Both the position numbers and the translations under genes were made by a program. Below, one piece after another: positions 7,531-15,010 of a stretch of 64,000 nucleotides of DNA. The DNA comes from CAZVED01 sp964626205 (GTDB lineage: Bacteria; Patescibacteriota; Patescibacteriia; SG8-24). The stretch's first letter is position 1, and each line of letters begins with the position of its first letter. Below the pieces are notes generated by a model that was given only the letters and a program-made list of their open reading frames with translations, had not been told where the DNA came from and searched no databases. Location: the NCBI GenBank assembly GCA_964626205.1, contig CAZVED010000003.1:1-64000 (forward strand), read 5' to 3'.

Positions 7531-9621
7531 TCAAGACGTCTTGCGGATAGGGAGGCGGACGAAGAAGGTCGTTCCCTTGTCTTGAACGGATTCGAACCAG
7601 ACCTTGCCTTTGAAGAGTGTGACGATGTTATGGACGATGAAGAGTCCGAGGCCGGTACCCGCGATTTCCTTTTCGCGGACGTTTTCCGCACGGAAGAACT
7701 TGGAGAAGATGGACGCCTGCTGGTCCGCTGGGATGCCGACGCCGGTATCCGTGACCGCGATGAGCGCGGTGTCCGAGCCGTTGTCCTGCTCGCGGGTGAG
7801 GCGGACCGAGATGCCGCCGCCATCCGGCGTGTACTTGATGGCGTTCGAGAGGAGGTTCTGGAGCACGAGTCGGAGGAGCTTCGGTGCGAGGAGCATCGTC
7901 GGAATGTCGGCGTCGTACCGTTCGGCAATCGTGATCCGTTTCGCGTCGGCGAGCGGCGCGATCTGCTTCGCTTCCGATCGGATGATCTCGGCGACGTCCA
8001 CGGGTTCCGCGGCGGATTCCAGTACGCCGAGTTCCAGACGGGAGACGTTCAACAAGTCGTCCACGAGCTCGACCATACGCTGGTTCAGGCTGTAGAGCTT
8101 TTCGAGATAGACCTTTTGTTTGTTTTCCATGGCGCCGAAGTCACCTTCGAGGAGCATGGAAAGGAATGCTTTCGACGCGGAGACCGGCGTGAGGAGCTCG
8201 TGCGAGGCGACAGAGATGAACTCCCGCTTCGCATGGTCGAGCTCTTCTTCCTTGGTGATGTCACGGAAGATGATGACGGCGCCGCCGACCGCATCGCGTC
8301 CGCTGAGCGGCGTCGCGGTGAGTGCGACGGGGAACTTCTGCCGTTGCTTTGTCAGGAAGACGAATTTGCCGGCAAGGCTGTTACCTTCGATAGCGCGAAC
8401 GACCGGGCGATTTTCCCGCGCAAGGAGCGTGGAACCGCGTTCGTCATAGACCCAGAGGACGTCCTCGATATGCTTGCGCTCCAAGTCGTGCTTCTCCAGG
8501 CCGAGCATGCGTGATGCTGTACGGTTCGCGCGGGTCACGACGCCCATGTGGTCGGTGACGATGAGACCTTCGCCGATGGAGCCGACGATCGCGCGCTCAC
8601 GTTGGCGCAGGCCGCTCATGGAGGAAAGGGTGCGGATGAGGAACAGTGCGATGAGCGCGTTCAGGAGGAAGATGAAAGCGTAAATCCGGAGGACGTAGTT
8701 GGTCTCCTCGGTGCGTAGCGAGAATGCCGAGCGCGTCGGTTGTTCGACGATGGCGGTCCAGCCGTAGCGGGGAACCGGCTCGAACGCCACCATGACTTCC
8801 GTGCCGAGGCGGAAGTCGTAGAGAATCTCCACACCACGCTCAAGGTTGAGCGCGCGGCGGACCGGGGGGAAGGTCGAGTAGTCGCCACCAGCGAGGCTGT
8901 CGGGGCCGATCAGGGGGTGGATGCCGATGCGGCCAATGCGGTCCGTGAAGAAGATGAATGCGTCGCCGCCGGCGTCGATGCTCTTCGTCCAAGAAAGCAA
9001 CGCGTCGACGCGGAGCTGCAGGACAAGGATACCGATCGGGGCATCGGTGGTGTCTCGCAAAGGAATCGCGATGCCGATGACTTGGTAGCCGGGGTCATGG
9101 AGGGGGCGGTAGACGTTAGAAACGTACGGAGACCAGTTGCGCGTCACGCCAGGGAACCAGTCCATCGTGCTCGCGTCCGTACCGGCGGTATTACGGAGGT
9201 CTGCCGGCGACGAGGCGACGACAGCTCCTTCTGTGTCGGTAATCAGGATGCTTTCCAGGTCCGGCACCGCATCACGGACCGAGGAGAGATGAGTCGCGAG
9301 CGCCGACCAGTCGCGGCGCTCGGTGAGCGACTTCGCCGCCGGGCCGGTCGCTATTGACGTGCCAATGTCGATAAGCTGCTCGAATCGTCCGCGGAGCGTG
9401 GTCGCCGTGAGGTTCGCGACGGATTGCCGTCGGAGGAAGGTGAATTCCGTCTGATCGTTCCGCGTCTTCACGTAGCTGAACGCCGCGAGCAGCATCACGG
9501 GAATGGTGACGGCGAGGAAGATGATGGCGCGGATGCGCATCGCTGCAGCACCTCCCGAAGCGTAGGACTCCAGGAAGTGATCGATGAAGCTTTGTTCAGG
9601 GTCGCGTTGTGGCGTGGGCAT
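7531..9621 (-). CDS. membrane sensor histidine kinase (dCache-PAS-HisKA-HATPase)
   Basis: A 696-residue kinase. TM1 is at ~29-50 and TM2 at ~311-331. The ~260 residues between them have the look of an extracytoplasmic Cache sensor. A PAS domain follows (~338-458), then HisKA with the phospho-accepting His474 in ASHELLTP. HATPase_c has the N box NLLSNAIKY (Asn593), DTGVGIP and GTGLGLF, so all catalytic boxes are intact. No response regulator is adjacent, so it is an orphan. A TATCAT box ends 6 nt before the ATG at 9621, predicting a leaderless mRNA; a start 36 nt upstream is therefore rejected. It lies 37 nt downstream of the pseudouridine synthase gene, same strand. Confidence 0.92.
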   Translation of the reverse strand: MPTPQRDPEQSFIDHFLESYASGGAAAMRIRAIIFLAVTIPVMLLAAFSYVKTRNDQTEFTFLRRQSVANLTATTLRGRFEQLIDIGTSIATGPAAKSLTERRDWSALATHLSSVRDAVPDLESILITDTEGAVVASSPADLRNTAGTDASTMDWFPGVTRNWSPYVSNVYRPLHDPGYQVIGIAIPLRDTTDAPIGILVLQLRVDALLSWTKSIDAGGDAFIFFTDRIGRIGIHPLIGPDSLAGGDYSTFPPVRRALNLERGVEILYDFRLGTEVMVAFEPVPRYGWTAIVEQPTRSAFSLRTEETNYVLRIYAFIFLLNALIALFLIRTLSSMSGLRQRERAIVGSIGEGLIVTDHMGVVTRANRTASRMLGLEKHDLERKHIEDVLWVYDERGSTLLARENRPVVRAIEGNSLAGKFVFLTKQRQKFPVALTATPLSGRDAVGGAVIIFRDITKEEELDHAKREFISVASHELLTPVSASKAFLSMLLEGDFGAMENKQKVYLEKLYSLNQRMVELVDDLLNVSRLELGVLESAAEPVDVAEIIRSEAKQIAPLADAKRITIAERYDADIPTMLLAPKLLRLVLQNLLSNAIKYTPDGGGISVRLTREQDNGSDTALIAVTDTGVGIPADQQASIFSKFFRAENVREKEIAGTGLGLFIVHNIVTLFKGKVWFESVQDKGTTFFVRLPIRKTS

Positions 9622-9658
9622 GCCCCCATGATAGCACGAGAAGGGGCAGGTACGCACG

Positions 9659-10369
9659 TCAGCGGCGGGGGAGTCCGGCGAGTTCCTTGAGCGTGCGGAC
9701 TTCGACGGTGTTGAGCGGGCGGATGGAGCCTGGCTTCAGGTCGCCCAAGCGGATATTTGCGACGCGAACGCGTTGCAAGCGGAGCACGATGAGTCCGACC
9801 GCTTCACACATGCGGCGGATCTGGCGGTTGCGACCTTCTTTGAGGACGATGGAGAACAGGCGTGGCCCCATGCGCGTGATTTTCGCCGGCGCCGTCGGCG
9901 AACCGTCGAGGACGATGCCTTCGCGCATGCGGGTCAGGTTCTCGGCGAGCATGTTTTTGTCGACCGTGACGACGTATTCCTTTTCATGCTCGTAGCGCGG
10001 ATGCATGAGACGGTTCGCGAGCTCGCCGTCGTTCGTGAGGAGCAGGAGGCCGGAGGATTCCACGTCGAGGCGGCCGACCGGAAACACGCGCGGAAGGTCT
10101 TTCGGGAGCAGGTCGTAGATGGTATCGCGCTTGGTCGGGTCGTTCGAGGTAATGGCGCCGACCGGCTTATGAAAAGCGTATACGACGTGTTCGACGGCCA
10201 TGACGACCGGCTTCCCGTTCGCGAGCACGGCGTCGCCAGGACCTGCGGTATCGCCAAGCACGGCCTTCCGGCCGTTGATGACGACCTTGCCCGCAGCCAC
10301 GAGCACGTCGGCTTCGCGGCGTGAGCAGATGCCCGCCTGGGAGAGGAATTTGTTGATGCGGACCTTCAT
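9659..10369 (-). CDS. RsuA/RluB-family pseudouridine synthase
   Basis: A 236-residue enzyme of the RsuA/RluB/RluE/RluF family, which converts uridine to pseudouridine in rRNA. An S4 RNA-binding domain opens the protein (RINKFLSQAGICSRREAD, residues ~3-21). The catalytic motif GRLDVESSGLLLLTND carries the essential Asp. The KEGRNRQIRRMCEAVG block is typical of the C-terminal part. RsuA and RluB cannot be told apart from sequence alone; the S4 domain fits both. The start MKVRINK is chosen over one 27 nt upstream, because family members begin a few residues before the S4 domain. Confidence 0.92.
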   Translation of the reverse strand: MKVRINKFLSQAGICSRREADVLVAAGKVVINGRKAVLGDTAGPGDAVLANGKPVVMAVEHVVYAFHKPVGAITSNDPTKRDTIYDLLPKDLPRVFPVGRLDVESSGLLLLTNDGELANRLMHPRYEHEKEYVVTVDKNMLAENLTRMREGIVLDGSPTAPAKITRMGPRLFSIVLKEGRNRQIRRMCEAVGLIVLRLQRVRVANIRLGDLKPGSIRPLNTVEVRTLKELAGLPRR

Positions 10370-10463
10370 ATGCGGGTGAGACGGCGAGTATGGCACGGAA
10401 CCCGAGGCTTGTCGAGATGTCCGGATTCCGGTACCCTAGGTCAGTCAACGTGGTTTTCCCACT

Positions 10464-10739
10464 ATGCAGCGGAAACATTGGTATTGCTTCATGGCCCGTA
10501 CCGGAGACGGTACGCTCGTGACCGGCGTCGCAGATAATACGTCCGTCGCTCTTCGGCGTCTTCGAGAAGGAGGGGAGCCGGCCTTCTTGGCGTATACGGA
10601 AGAATATATGAATGAGCAGGACGCTGCGAAGCGCTCCGCTTCCATCCGTCGCATGAGCAGCGATCGCAAGGAGCGGTTGTTGGCAGTCTCCAACGCCGGT
10701 GCGGCGGAGGAGTTCGCGGGCGGATACTCCGTCAGGTGA
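10464..10739 (+). CDS. degenerate GIY-YIG (UPF0213/YhbQ-like) protein
   Basis: A 91-residue protein that aligns by eye with the single-domain GIY-YIG family. It has WYCFMARTGDGTL where the family has WYLYLLR..xxxL, then VTGVAD where the family has YTGITxD. A conserved Arg follows (ALRRL) and then a KRSASIRRMSSDRKERLLA helix. The Tyr of the YIG half is replaced by Val, so nuclease activity is doubtful. It is divergent from the pseudouridine synthase gene. No ribosome site is obvious. Confidence 0.6.
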   Translation: MQRKHWYCFMARTGDGTLVTGVADNTSVALRRLREGGEPAFLAYTEEYMNEQDAAKRSASIRRMSSDRKERLLAVSNAGAAEEFAGGYSVR

Positions 10740-10792
10740 TGCCATAGAGGATTGCCGGACGGGCACGGTTGGCGTATGCTACCTCCACTATT

Positions 10793-11503
10793 ATGCAAGT
10801 CTTCTGGCACGATTTCCTCTACACCCCGCTCCTAAATTTCCTGATGTATCTCTACGCCGGTCCGGCAGGGATGAGTCTTGGCGTCGCCATCATCCAGCTG
10901 ACCGTGCTGTTGCGCGTCATTCTGTTACCGCTCTCCATTCTCGATGAGCGCAACAAGTTCCGCTACGAGAAGCTCGACCGCGAAGTGGAGTCCATCGAGC
11001 GCGATTTCAAGGGCGATCACGTCATGCGCAAGGAAAAGATCCGCGCGCTCCTTAAGGAACACAAGGTGAACTACTGGTCCAAGGTGCTTGTCCTCGGGTT
11101 CCAGTTGCTCGTCCTCGTCCTCATTTATCAGGTCTTCGTTGGCGGCGTCCGTTTCACGAAGCAAGAGGTGCTCTACTCATGGGTTCCGACGCCCGGTGCG
11201 GTGAATACGACATTCTTTGGTTTCGACCTTGCCGGGCACAGCGCCGCCTGGTCCTTGGCAGTCGCCGTGTTGCTTTTCCTTACTATCTACCTCCAGCAGA
11301 AACGCCGCGCGCATCTTGTTTCCCGCTCGGACGTGTGGTTCCTCATCTTGTTCCCGGTCTTCACGTACCTCATCCTGTCGATGCTGCCGATGGTGAAGGC
11401 ATTGTTCGTGCTTACCTCCATGGTGTTCACGATCCTCATCGGCATGATCCGGCGCATGTTCTTCAGGATTCCCGCGCTCAAGTCGTTAGGAACGCCGAAT
11501 TAG
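10793..11503 (+). CDS. yidC: YidC/Oxa1-family membrane protein insertase
   Basis: A 236-residue member of the YidC/Oxa1/Alb3 family, which inserts and folds inner-membrane proteins. The start of the core, FLYTPLLNFLMYLYAG, is typical, followed by the MSLGVAII..LTVLLRVILLPLS helix carrying the conserved Arg in the hydrophilic groove. A cytoplasmic coiled hairpin rich in K and E (residues ~50-95) precedes three more membrane helices. There is no large periplasmic domain, as in Gram-positive and CPR forms. TATGCT lies 12 nt upstream of the ATG. It probably stands alone. Confidence 0.93.
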   Translation: MQVFWHDFLYTPLLNFLMYLYAGPAGMSLGVAIIQLTVLLRVILLPLSILDERNKFRYEKLDREVESIERDFKGDHVMRKEKIRALLKEHKVNYWSKVLVLGFQLLVLVLIYQVFVGGVRFTKQEVLYSWVPTPGAVNTTFFGFDLAGHSAAWSLAVAVLLFLTIYLQQKRRAHLVSRSDVWFLILFPVFTYLILSMLPMVKALFVLTSMVFTILIGMIRRMFFRIPALKSLGTPN

Positions 11504-11510
11504 TTCGCGG

Positions 11511-11539
11511 TTGACGCCGTGGCTCGGACAGCCTATCGT
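11511..11539 (+). promoter_or_regulatory. promoter of the SPFH gene
   Basis: TTGACG at 11511-11516, 17-nt spacer, TATCGT at 11534-11539; the ATG is 18 nt downstream. Confidence 0.6.
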
Positions 11540-11557
11540 AACGGCATCATCTGACCT

Positions 11558-12145
11558 ATGTCCGAGAGCCTCGATAAGATCATGTACTCGTTCGTCGTCG
11601 AAGACGTCCTTAAGGGACTCTTCATTCACGTACCGCCGGGCTACGTCGCCTGCGTGTACGACCTCGGACGCGGCGTGCTCAAGAAGGTACTTACCCCGGG
11701 CCTGCACCTCAAGATCCCGTTCTGGCAGAAGGCGAAGCTCTTCAACACGCAGACACTGGAATACTCCATCTCCCGCCGGTTCAATCCGGAAAACGAACAA
11801 GCGCTCGGCGATACGCCAATTGTGGCCGCCACGCTCGACGGCAAGCGCATCTCCATGGAAGGAACCGTGCTGCTGCGCCTCGACATCAACCAGATTCCGA
11901 CCATCTGGCAAACCATCGGCGAGGACTTCGTGAGCAAGATCGTCCGCCCGACCATTCGCTCCCGCATGCGCATGATCGCATCGCGCTACGCCGTGCAGGA
12001 CACCATGTCCACGCGTCGTGATGCTGTGGAGGTGGAGCTCAAGAACGAGCTCGAGCGCATCTTCTACCCACGAGGCATCTTCGTGGAAAACGTTCTCCTC
12101 TCGGATATCGGACATTCCGCCGGACATGCCGGCGAAACCGCATAA
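11558..12145 (+). CDS. SPFH/Band 7 (prohibitin-like) domain protein
   Basis: A 195-residue protein made almost only of an SPFH domain. It shows the early strand IHVPPGYVACVYDLGRGV, then LTPGLHLKIPFWQ, TLDGKRISMEGTVLLRLD, and a helical part ending in KNELERIFYPRGIFVENVLL. Such proteins form membrane-associated rings. There is no clear N-terminal membrane helix (only a mildly hydrophobic ~8-23) and the long C-terminal coiled coil of prohibitins is missing, so it is shorter than usual. Monocistronic: own promoter and terminator. Confidence 0.82.
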   Translation: MSESLDKIMYSFVVEDVLKGLFIHVPPGYVACVYDLGRGVLKKVLTPGLHLKIPFWQKAKLFNTQTLEYSISRRFNPENEQALGDTPIVAATLDGKRISMEGTVLLRLDINQIPTIWQTIGEDFVSKIVRPTIRSRMRMIASRYAVQDTMSTRRDAVEVELKNELERIFYPRGIFVENVLLSDIGHSAGHAGETA

Positions 12146-12171
12146 GACCGCCTTGACCGGCGGTCTTTTTT
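12145..12171 (+). terminator. intrinsic terminator
   Basis: GACCGCC pairs with GGCGGTC, followed by six T. Confidence 0.9.
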
Positions 12172-12213
12172 GCGCTACGGTCGCGGTGCGCCGTAGAGGC
12201 GAGGAGGTGAGAC

Positions 12214-12507
12214 ATGGGGACGTTCTTTTTGATTATCGCGCTGCTTTTCGTCTGCGCGTCTGCGCTTGTGCTCTCGTATGCGCTGGATCAGCGTGGTGGG
12301 GACTACACGGTCGGTGAGCGTCGCGTGACGAGTCGTGTCGGCAAGGTGGGCATCGTGCTCTTTTGCATGGCGTTCGTACCGTTCGCACTGCTCCTGCACA
12401 CGGCGCTTCGTTGCATCGGAAGGAAAGGTACCGTCTCCAAAAGTGCGGACGGTCGCTATTCCATCAAGCTGGGACGCGAGTCGTTTCGAAAGGACGCGGT
12501 GTCATGA
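12214..12507 (+). CDS. small membrane protein, 97 aa
   Basis: Two transmembrane helices, at ~3-22 and ~45-65, separated by a polar loop (DQRGGDYTVGERRVTSRVGK). GAGGAGG lies 6 nt before the ATG. The stop overlaps the start of the next gene (ATGA), so the two are translationally coupled. Family unknown. Confidence 0.65.
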   Translation: MGTFFLIIALLFVCASALVLSYALDQRGGDYTVGERRVTSRVGKVGIVLFCMAFVPFALLLHTALRCIGRKGTVSKSADGRYSIKLGRESFRKDAVS

Positions 12508-12842
12508 CGGTGAAGAGCGGCGGTATTCCTCCCGATGCCAAGCGGCATGGCAAACCCAAGACCTGCCCGGATTGTCGAGCGGTGCACCCGTGGATCATGG
12601 TGCAGTACGGCCGGTTCTCCGGCACGCGCAAGGAGTTGAGCGAGCATCCGTGCCACATGGACGGCTACTCCGAGCTCCAGTGCGGCAGCTGCGGAGCGCG
12701 CTTCGGTGCGTTCTCCGGCAAGCGCCTCGCCGGCACTTTCGAGGACGGGGAGCATGAGGCTCCGTACGGTGATGAGCATCACCAAGGATGCCAGTTCGCC
12801 CTGCGGGAACCCGTGAAGCTGCGCCTCATCGCGGCATCGTAA
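12504..12842 (+). CDS. small zinc-ribbon protein, 112 aa
   Basis: Starts at an ATGA overlap with the membrane-protein gene, which fixes the start. Cys pairs at CPDC (~23-26) and CGSC (~58-61), with extra Cys and His between them, suggest a bound zinc. It has no membrane segment. Coupling to a two-helix membrane protein suggests the two act together; the role is unknown. A terminator follows. Confidence 0.65.
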   Translation: MTVKSGGIPPDAKRHGKPKTCPDCRAVHPWIMVQYGRFSGTRKELSEHPCHMDGYSELQCGSCGARFGAFSGKRLAGTFEDGEHEAPYGDEHHQGCQFALREPVKLRLIAAS

Positions 12843-12846
12843 GACG

Positions 12847-12873
12847 AACGGCTTGACACTCAAGCCGTTTTTT
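12847..12873 (+). terminator. intrinsic terminator
   Basis: A 10-bp stem AACGGCTTGA/TCAAGCCGTT with a 3-nt loop, followed by TTTT. Confidence 0.9.
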
Positions 12874-12926
12874 AGTAGCGTCACGGCGGATGACCGGTCG
12901 TCCCATGAGTCCGAGGAGAAGATTTC

Positions 12927-13148
12927 ATGAATACGCAGCAGGCGCAGGAGATGCTTTCCGCCATGATGCATCTCGCCGACGAGGTCAGCAGCGGGAACGT
13001 GGCGTTGATCATTGTCGGGGCAGGTGGGGTGCTCGTATTCTTCGTCTTCTCGAAGATGATCTATGACGAGGTGCGCGGCATCCGCTTGGCGCTCGAAAAG
13101 CAGAACGGCAACCGGACCATCGACGAGTACCAACGTCGGAAAGAGTAG
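12927..13148 (+). CDS. small membrane protein, 73 aa
   Basis: One membrane helix (NVALIIVGAGGVLVFFVFS, residues ~24-42) between an N-terminal amphipathic part and a charged C-terminal helix. GAGGAGA precedes the ATG. The next gene begins 12 nt downstream, so they form a pair. Function unknown. Confidence 0.62.
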   Translation: MNTQQAQEMLSAMMHLADEVSSGNVALIIVGAGGVLVFFVFSKMIYDEVRGIRLALEKQNGNRTIDEYQRRKE

Positions 13149-13160
13149 AAGGAGGTCGTC

Positions 13161-13487
13161 ATGACCGAATCCCTGTGCTGTGTCGCATGCCAGCGGGAAC
13201 TCGATGCCGCTGGAGGGTATGGCATCCACGATGTCACGGACATCACGCCGTTCGGCTGTCACCATACGGAGCGGCTGTACCGTCCGACACCGCAACACCC
13301 GCGCCCGTGCTATTGCACGAATTGCGCCGAGGACCGCGGGTTGTGCATGCGGTGCGGAAACAGCAGGCCGCCGGGCATGGCCGACATGCGGAAACAAGAA
13401 GAGGGCATGTTCGCCGCGATGACCTTCGTCCTTTTCGCCGTCCTACTGCTCGGTATCGCGATTTTGCTGTACGCGACGTCGCTGTGA
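13161..13487 (+). CDS. Cys-rich protein with C-terminal membrane anchor, 108 aa
   Basis: The first 70 residues contain many Cys (CCVAC, CHH, CYCTNC, CMRC), in the style of a zinc finger or treble-clef pair. The last 25 residues are a single hydrophobic helix, so this looks tail-anchored with the metal domain in the cytoplasm. GAAGGAGG lies 5 nt before the ATG. It follows the 73-aa membrane protein closely and ends at a terminator. Confidence 0.65.
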   Translation: MTESLCCVACQRELDAAGGYGIHDVTDITPFGCHHTERLYRPTPQHPRPCYCTNCAEDRGLCMRCGNSRPPGMADMRKQEEGMFAAMTFVLFAVLLLGIAILLYATSL

Positions 13488-13517
13488 AGGTCTCAATGAA
13501 GAGGCCTTTTTCTTTTA
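13488..13517 (+). terminator. intrinsic terminator
   Basis: AGGTCTC pairs with GAGGCCT (one G-T pair), followed by TTTTTCTTTT. Confidence 0.7.
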
Positions 13518-13541
13518 TTGCAGCAATTTTCTCGATAGTCC

Positions 13542-13568
13542 TTAGCACTCTCTTGCCAAGAGTGCCAA
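13542..13568 (+). promoter_or_regulatory. CIRCE operator (HrcA binding site)
   Basis: TTAGCACTC, a 9-nt spacer, GAGTGCCAA. This matches the CIRCE consensus in 17 of 18 arm positions. It sits directly upstream of hrcA. The putative -35 TTGCCA (13553-13558) lies inside the spacer, so HrcA binding would block RNA polymerase. Confidence 0.93.
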
Positions 13569-13581
13569 CGTGGTTTATCCT
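13553..13581 (+). promoter_or_regulatory. promoter of the hrcA-grpE-dnaK-dnaJ operon
   Basis: TTGCCA at 13553-13558, 17-nt spacer, TATCCT at 13576-13581. The hrcA ATG is 8 nt downstream, so the hrcA mRNA should be leaderless or nearly so. Confidence 0.65.
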
Positions 13582-13589
13582 ATCGCCAT

Positions 13590-14327
13590 ATGGGAAACGA
13601 GACCGACAAAAGGAAGCTGATGGTCCTCCGGGCCGTCATCCACGAATATCTCGAGACCGCGGAGCCTGTGGCGTCGAGCGTCATCGTCGAGAAGTATCGT
13701 CTTGGTGTCTCGCCGGCGACAATCAGAAACGACATGGCCGAGCTCGAGGACGACGGATTCCTGGAGCAGCCACACACCTCCGCCGGACGTGTGCCGACCG
13801 AGCGCGGCTACAAGCTCTATGTGCAGGAACTCATCGATCGTGACCGCCGCACATCCAAGTTCGAGCAGGCATTCGTGCAGCGTCTCGCGGAAGTGCAGAA
13901 GGAAGCGGAGGCCGGTTCGAACGCGCGCGACCTCGCCAAGGCCATGGCTGCGGAGTCGCACGAAGCGGTCGTCGTGAGCGTCCCGAGCGGCGACGTGCAC
14001 ATCGCTGGCCTCGCGAACTTGGTCCGCAAACCGGAGTTCCGCGAATCAGCGGCACTTGTCGGCCTCACGGAGATCCTCGACGAGATGGACGAGCTGCTCG
14101 CAGATGTCTTCCCGCAGATCTCGCGCGACGTGCAAGTACTTATCGGTTCCGAGAACCCGTTCGGTGTAGGACTCAGCTCCGTGCTCATGCGCTACGAACT
14201 GCCGGAAGGCTCTGGCGTCATCGGCATCCTGGGGCCGACACGCATGGACTACGACCAGAACATCCAGATGCTGCGTTCGCTCACGGAAGCGCTGATGCAA
14301 CGGAAACTCAACGAGAAGAACGACTGA
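13590..14327 (+). CDS. hrcA: heat-inducible transcription repressor HrcA
   Basis: A 245-residue HrcA that binds CIRCE and represses the chaperone genes; GroEL or DnaK usually restores its activity. The N-terminal winged helix is clear (VLRAVIHEYLETAEPVASSV, then SPATIRNDMAELEDDG and PHTSAGRVPTERGYK). The C-terminal GAF-like part is shorter than in classical HrcA (~340 aa), so the insert domain appears to be missing. It is the first gene of the operon, with CIRCE 22 nt upstream; grpE follows after 4 nt. Confidence 0.95.
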   Translation: MGNETDKRKLMVLRAVIHEYLETAEPVASSVIVEKYRLGVSPATIRNDMAELEDDGFLEQPHTSAGRVPTERGYKLYVQELIDRDRRTSKFEQAFVQRLAEVQKEAEAGSNARDLAKAMAAESHEAVVVSVPSGDVHIAGLANLVRKPEFRESAALVGLTEILDEMDELLADVFPQISRDVQVLIGSENPFGVGLSSVLMRYELPEGSGVIGILGPTRMDYDQNIQMLRSLTEALMQRKLNEKND

Positions 14328-14331
14328 TTAT

Positions 14332-14880
14332 ATGGACGACACGACAAACAACACACCGGAATCTCAGGATGAAGCCGCTGACCCATCGGTTGTCATCCCC
14401 GAGCCTGCGCAAGCGCAGGAGTCGGGGACCCAGAAAGAAATCGAAACCATGGAGGCAAAAGCAAACGAGTATTTGGCAGGATGGCAACGCGCCAAGGCCG
14501 ACTACGCCAATCTCCAGCGTGACGCAGACTCCAAGCTCGCTGACCTCCGCAAGTACGCAGGCGCGGCGTTCGTGAGCGACTTGCTCCCGGTCATCGACAC
14601 GTTTCGCAAGGCCATGGAGCAACCGCCGGAAGATGCGGGAGCGAAGCAGTGGGTGGAGGGTATTGGCCACATCCGCGCGCAGCTCGAGAAGGTTCTCGCC
14701 AAGGCGGGCGTCACCATGATCGATGGGACAGGAACGCCGTTCGACCCCATGCTCCACGAAGCCATGCTCCAGCAGCCGACCGAAGGAGCGGAACCGGGGA
14801 GCGTCGTGCAGATCTTGGAGCCCGGCTATCGCATGCATGATCGCGTACTGCGACCCGCCAAGGTGACAGTTGCAGAATAA
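14332..14880 (+). CDS. grpE: nucleotide exchange factor GrpE
   Basis: A 182-residue GrpE, the ADP/ATP exchange factor of DnaK. An acidic disordered start is followed by the long coiled-coil helix (residues ~35-75, with YLAGWQRAKADYANLQRDAD). The C-terminal beta-wing carries GVTMIDGTGTPFDPMLHEAM and ends in the typical LEPGYRMHDRVLRPAKVTVAE. It begins 4 nt after hrcA. The region between grpE and dnaK holds a TIR repeat. Confidence 0.96.
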   Translation: MDDTTNNTPESQDEAADPSVVIPEPAQAQESGTQKEIETMEAKANEYLAGWQRAKADYANLQRDADSKLADLRKYAGAAFVSDLLPVIDTFRKAMEQPPEDAGAKQWVEGIGHIRAQLEKVLAKAGVTMIDGTGTPFDPMLHEAMLQQPTEGAEPGSVVQILEPGYRMHDRVLRPAKVTVAE

Positions 14881-14900
14881 AAGACCGACTTCCTTACAAC

Positions 14901-14990
14901 TGTCATTGCGAGGGGCGATGTACTCATCGGCCCGCGGCAATCCCATCGGGATTGCTTCGGGGGCTGGGTACAGCCCCGCTCGCAATGACA
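14901..14990. repeat. short TIR repeat (TGTCATTGCGAG family), copy A
   Basis: Perfect 12-bp terminal inverted repeats TGTCATTGCGAG / CTCGCAATGACA enclose an internal hairpin GCAATCCC..GGGATTGC. A second copy with the same termini and internal hairpin is at 56576-56662. It looks like a non-autonomous mobile or REP-like element; here it sits inside the chaperone operon between grpE and dnaK. Confidence 0.85.
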
Positions 14991-15010
14991 CGATAACCAC
15001 CACCAACCCT

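Noticed and set aside
7582..8514. 310-codon plus-strand frame opposite the dCache kinase
   Set aside because: Shadow; it has no ribosome site and is Asp/Glu/Arg-rich without motifs.
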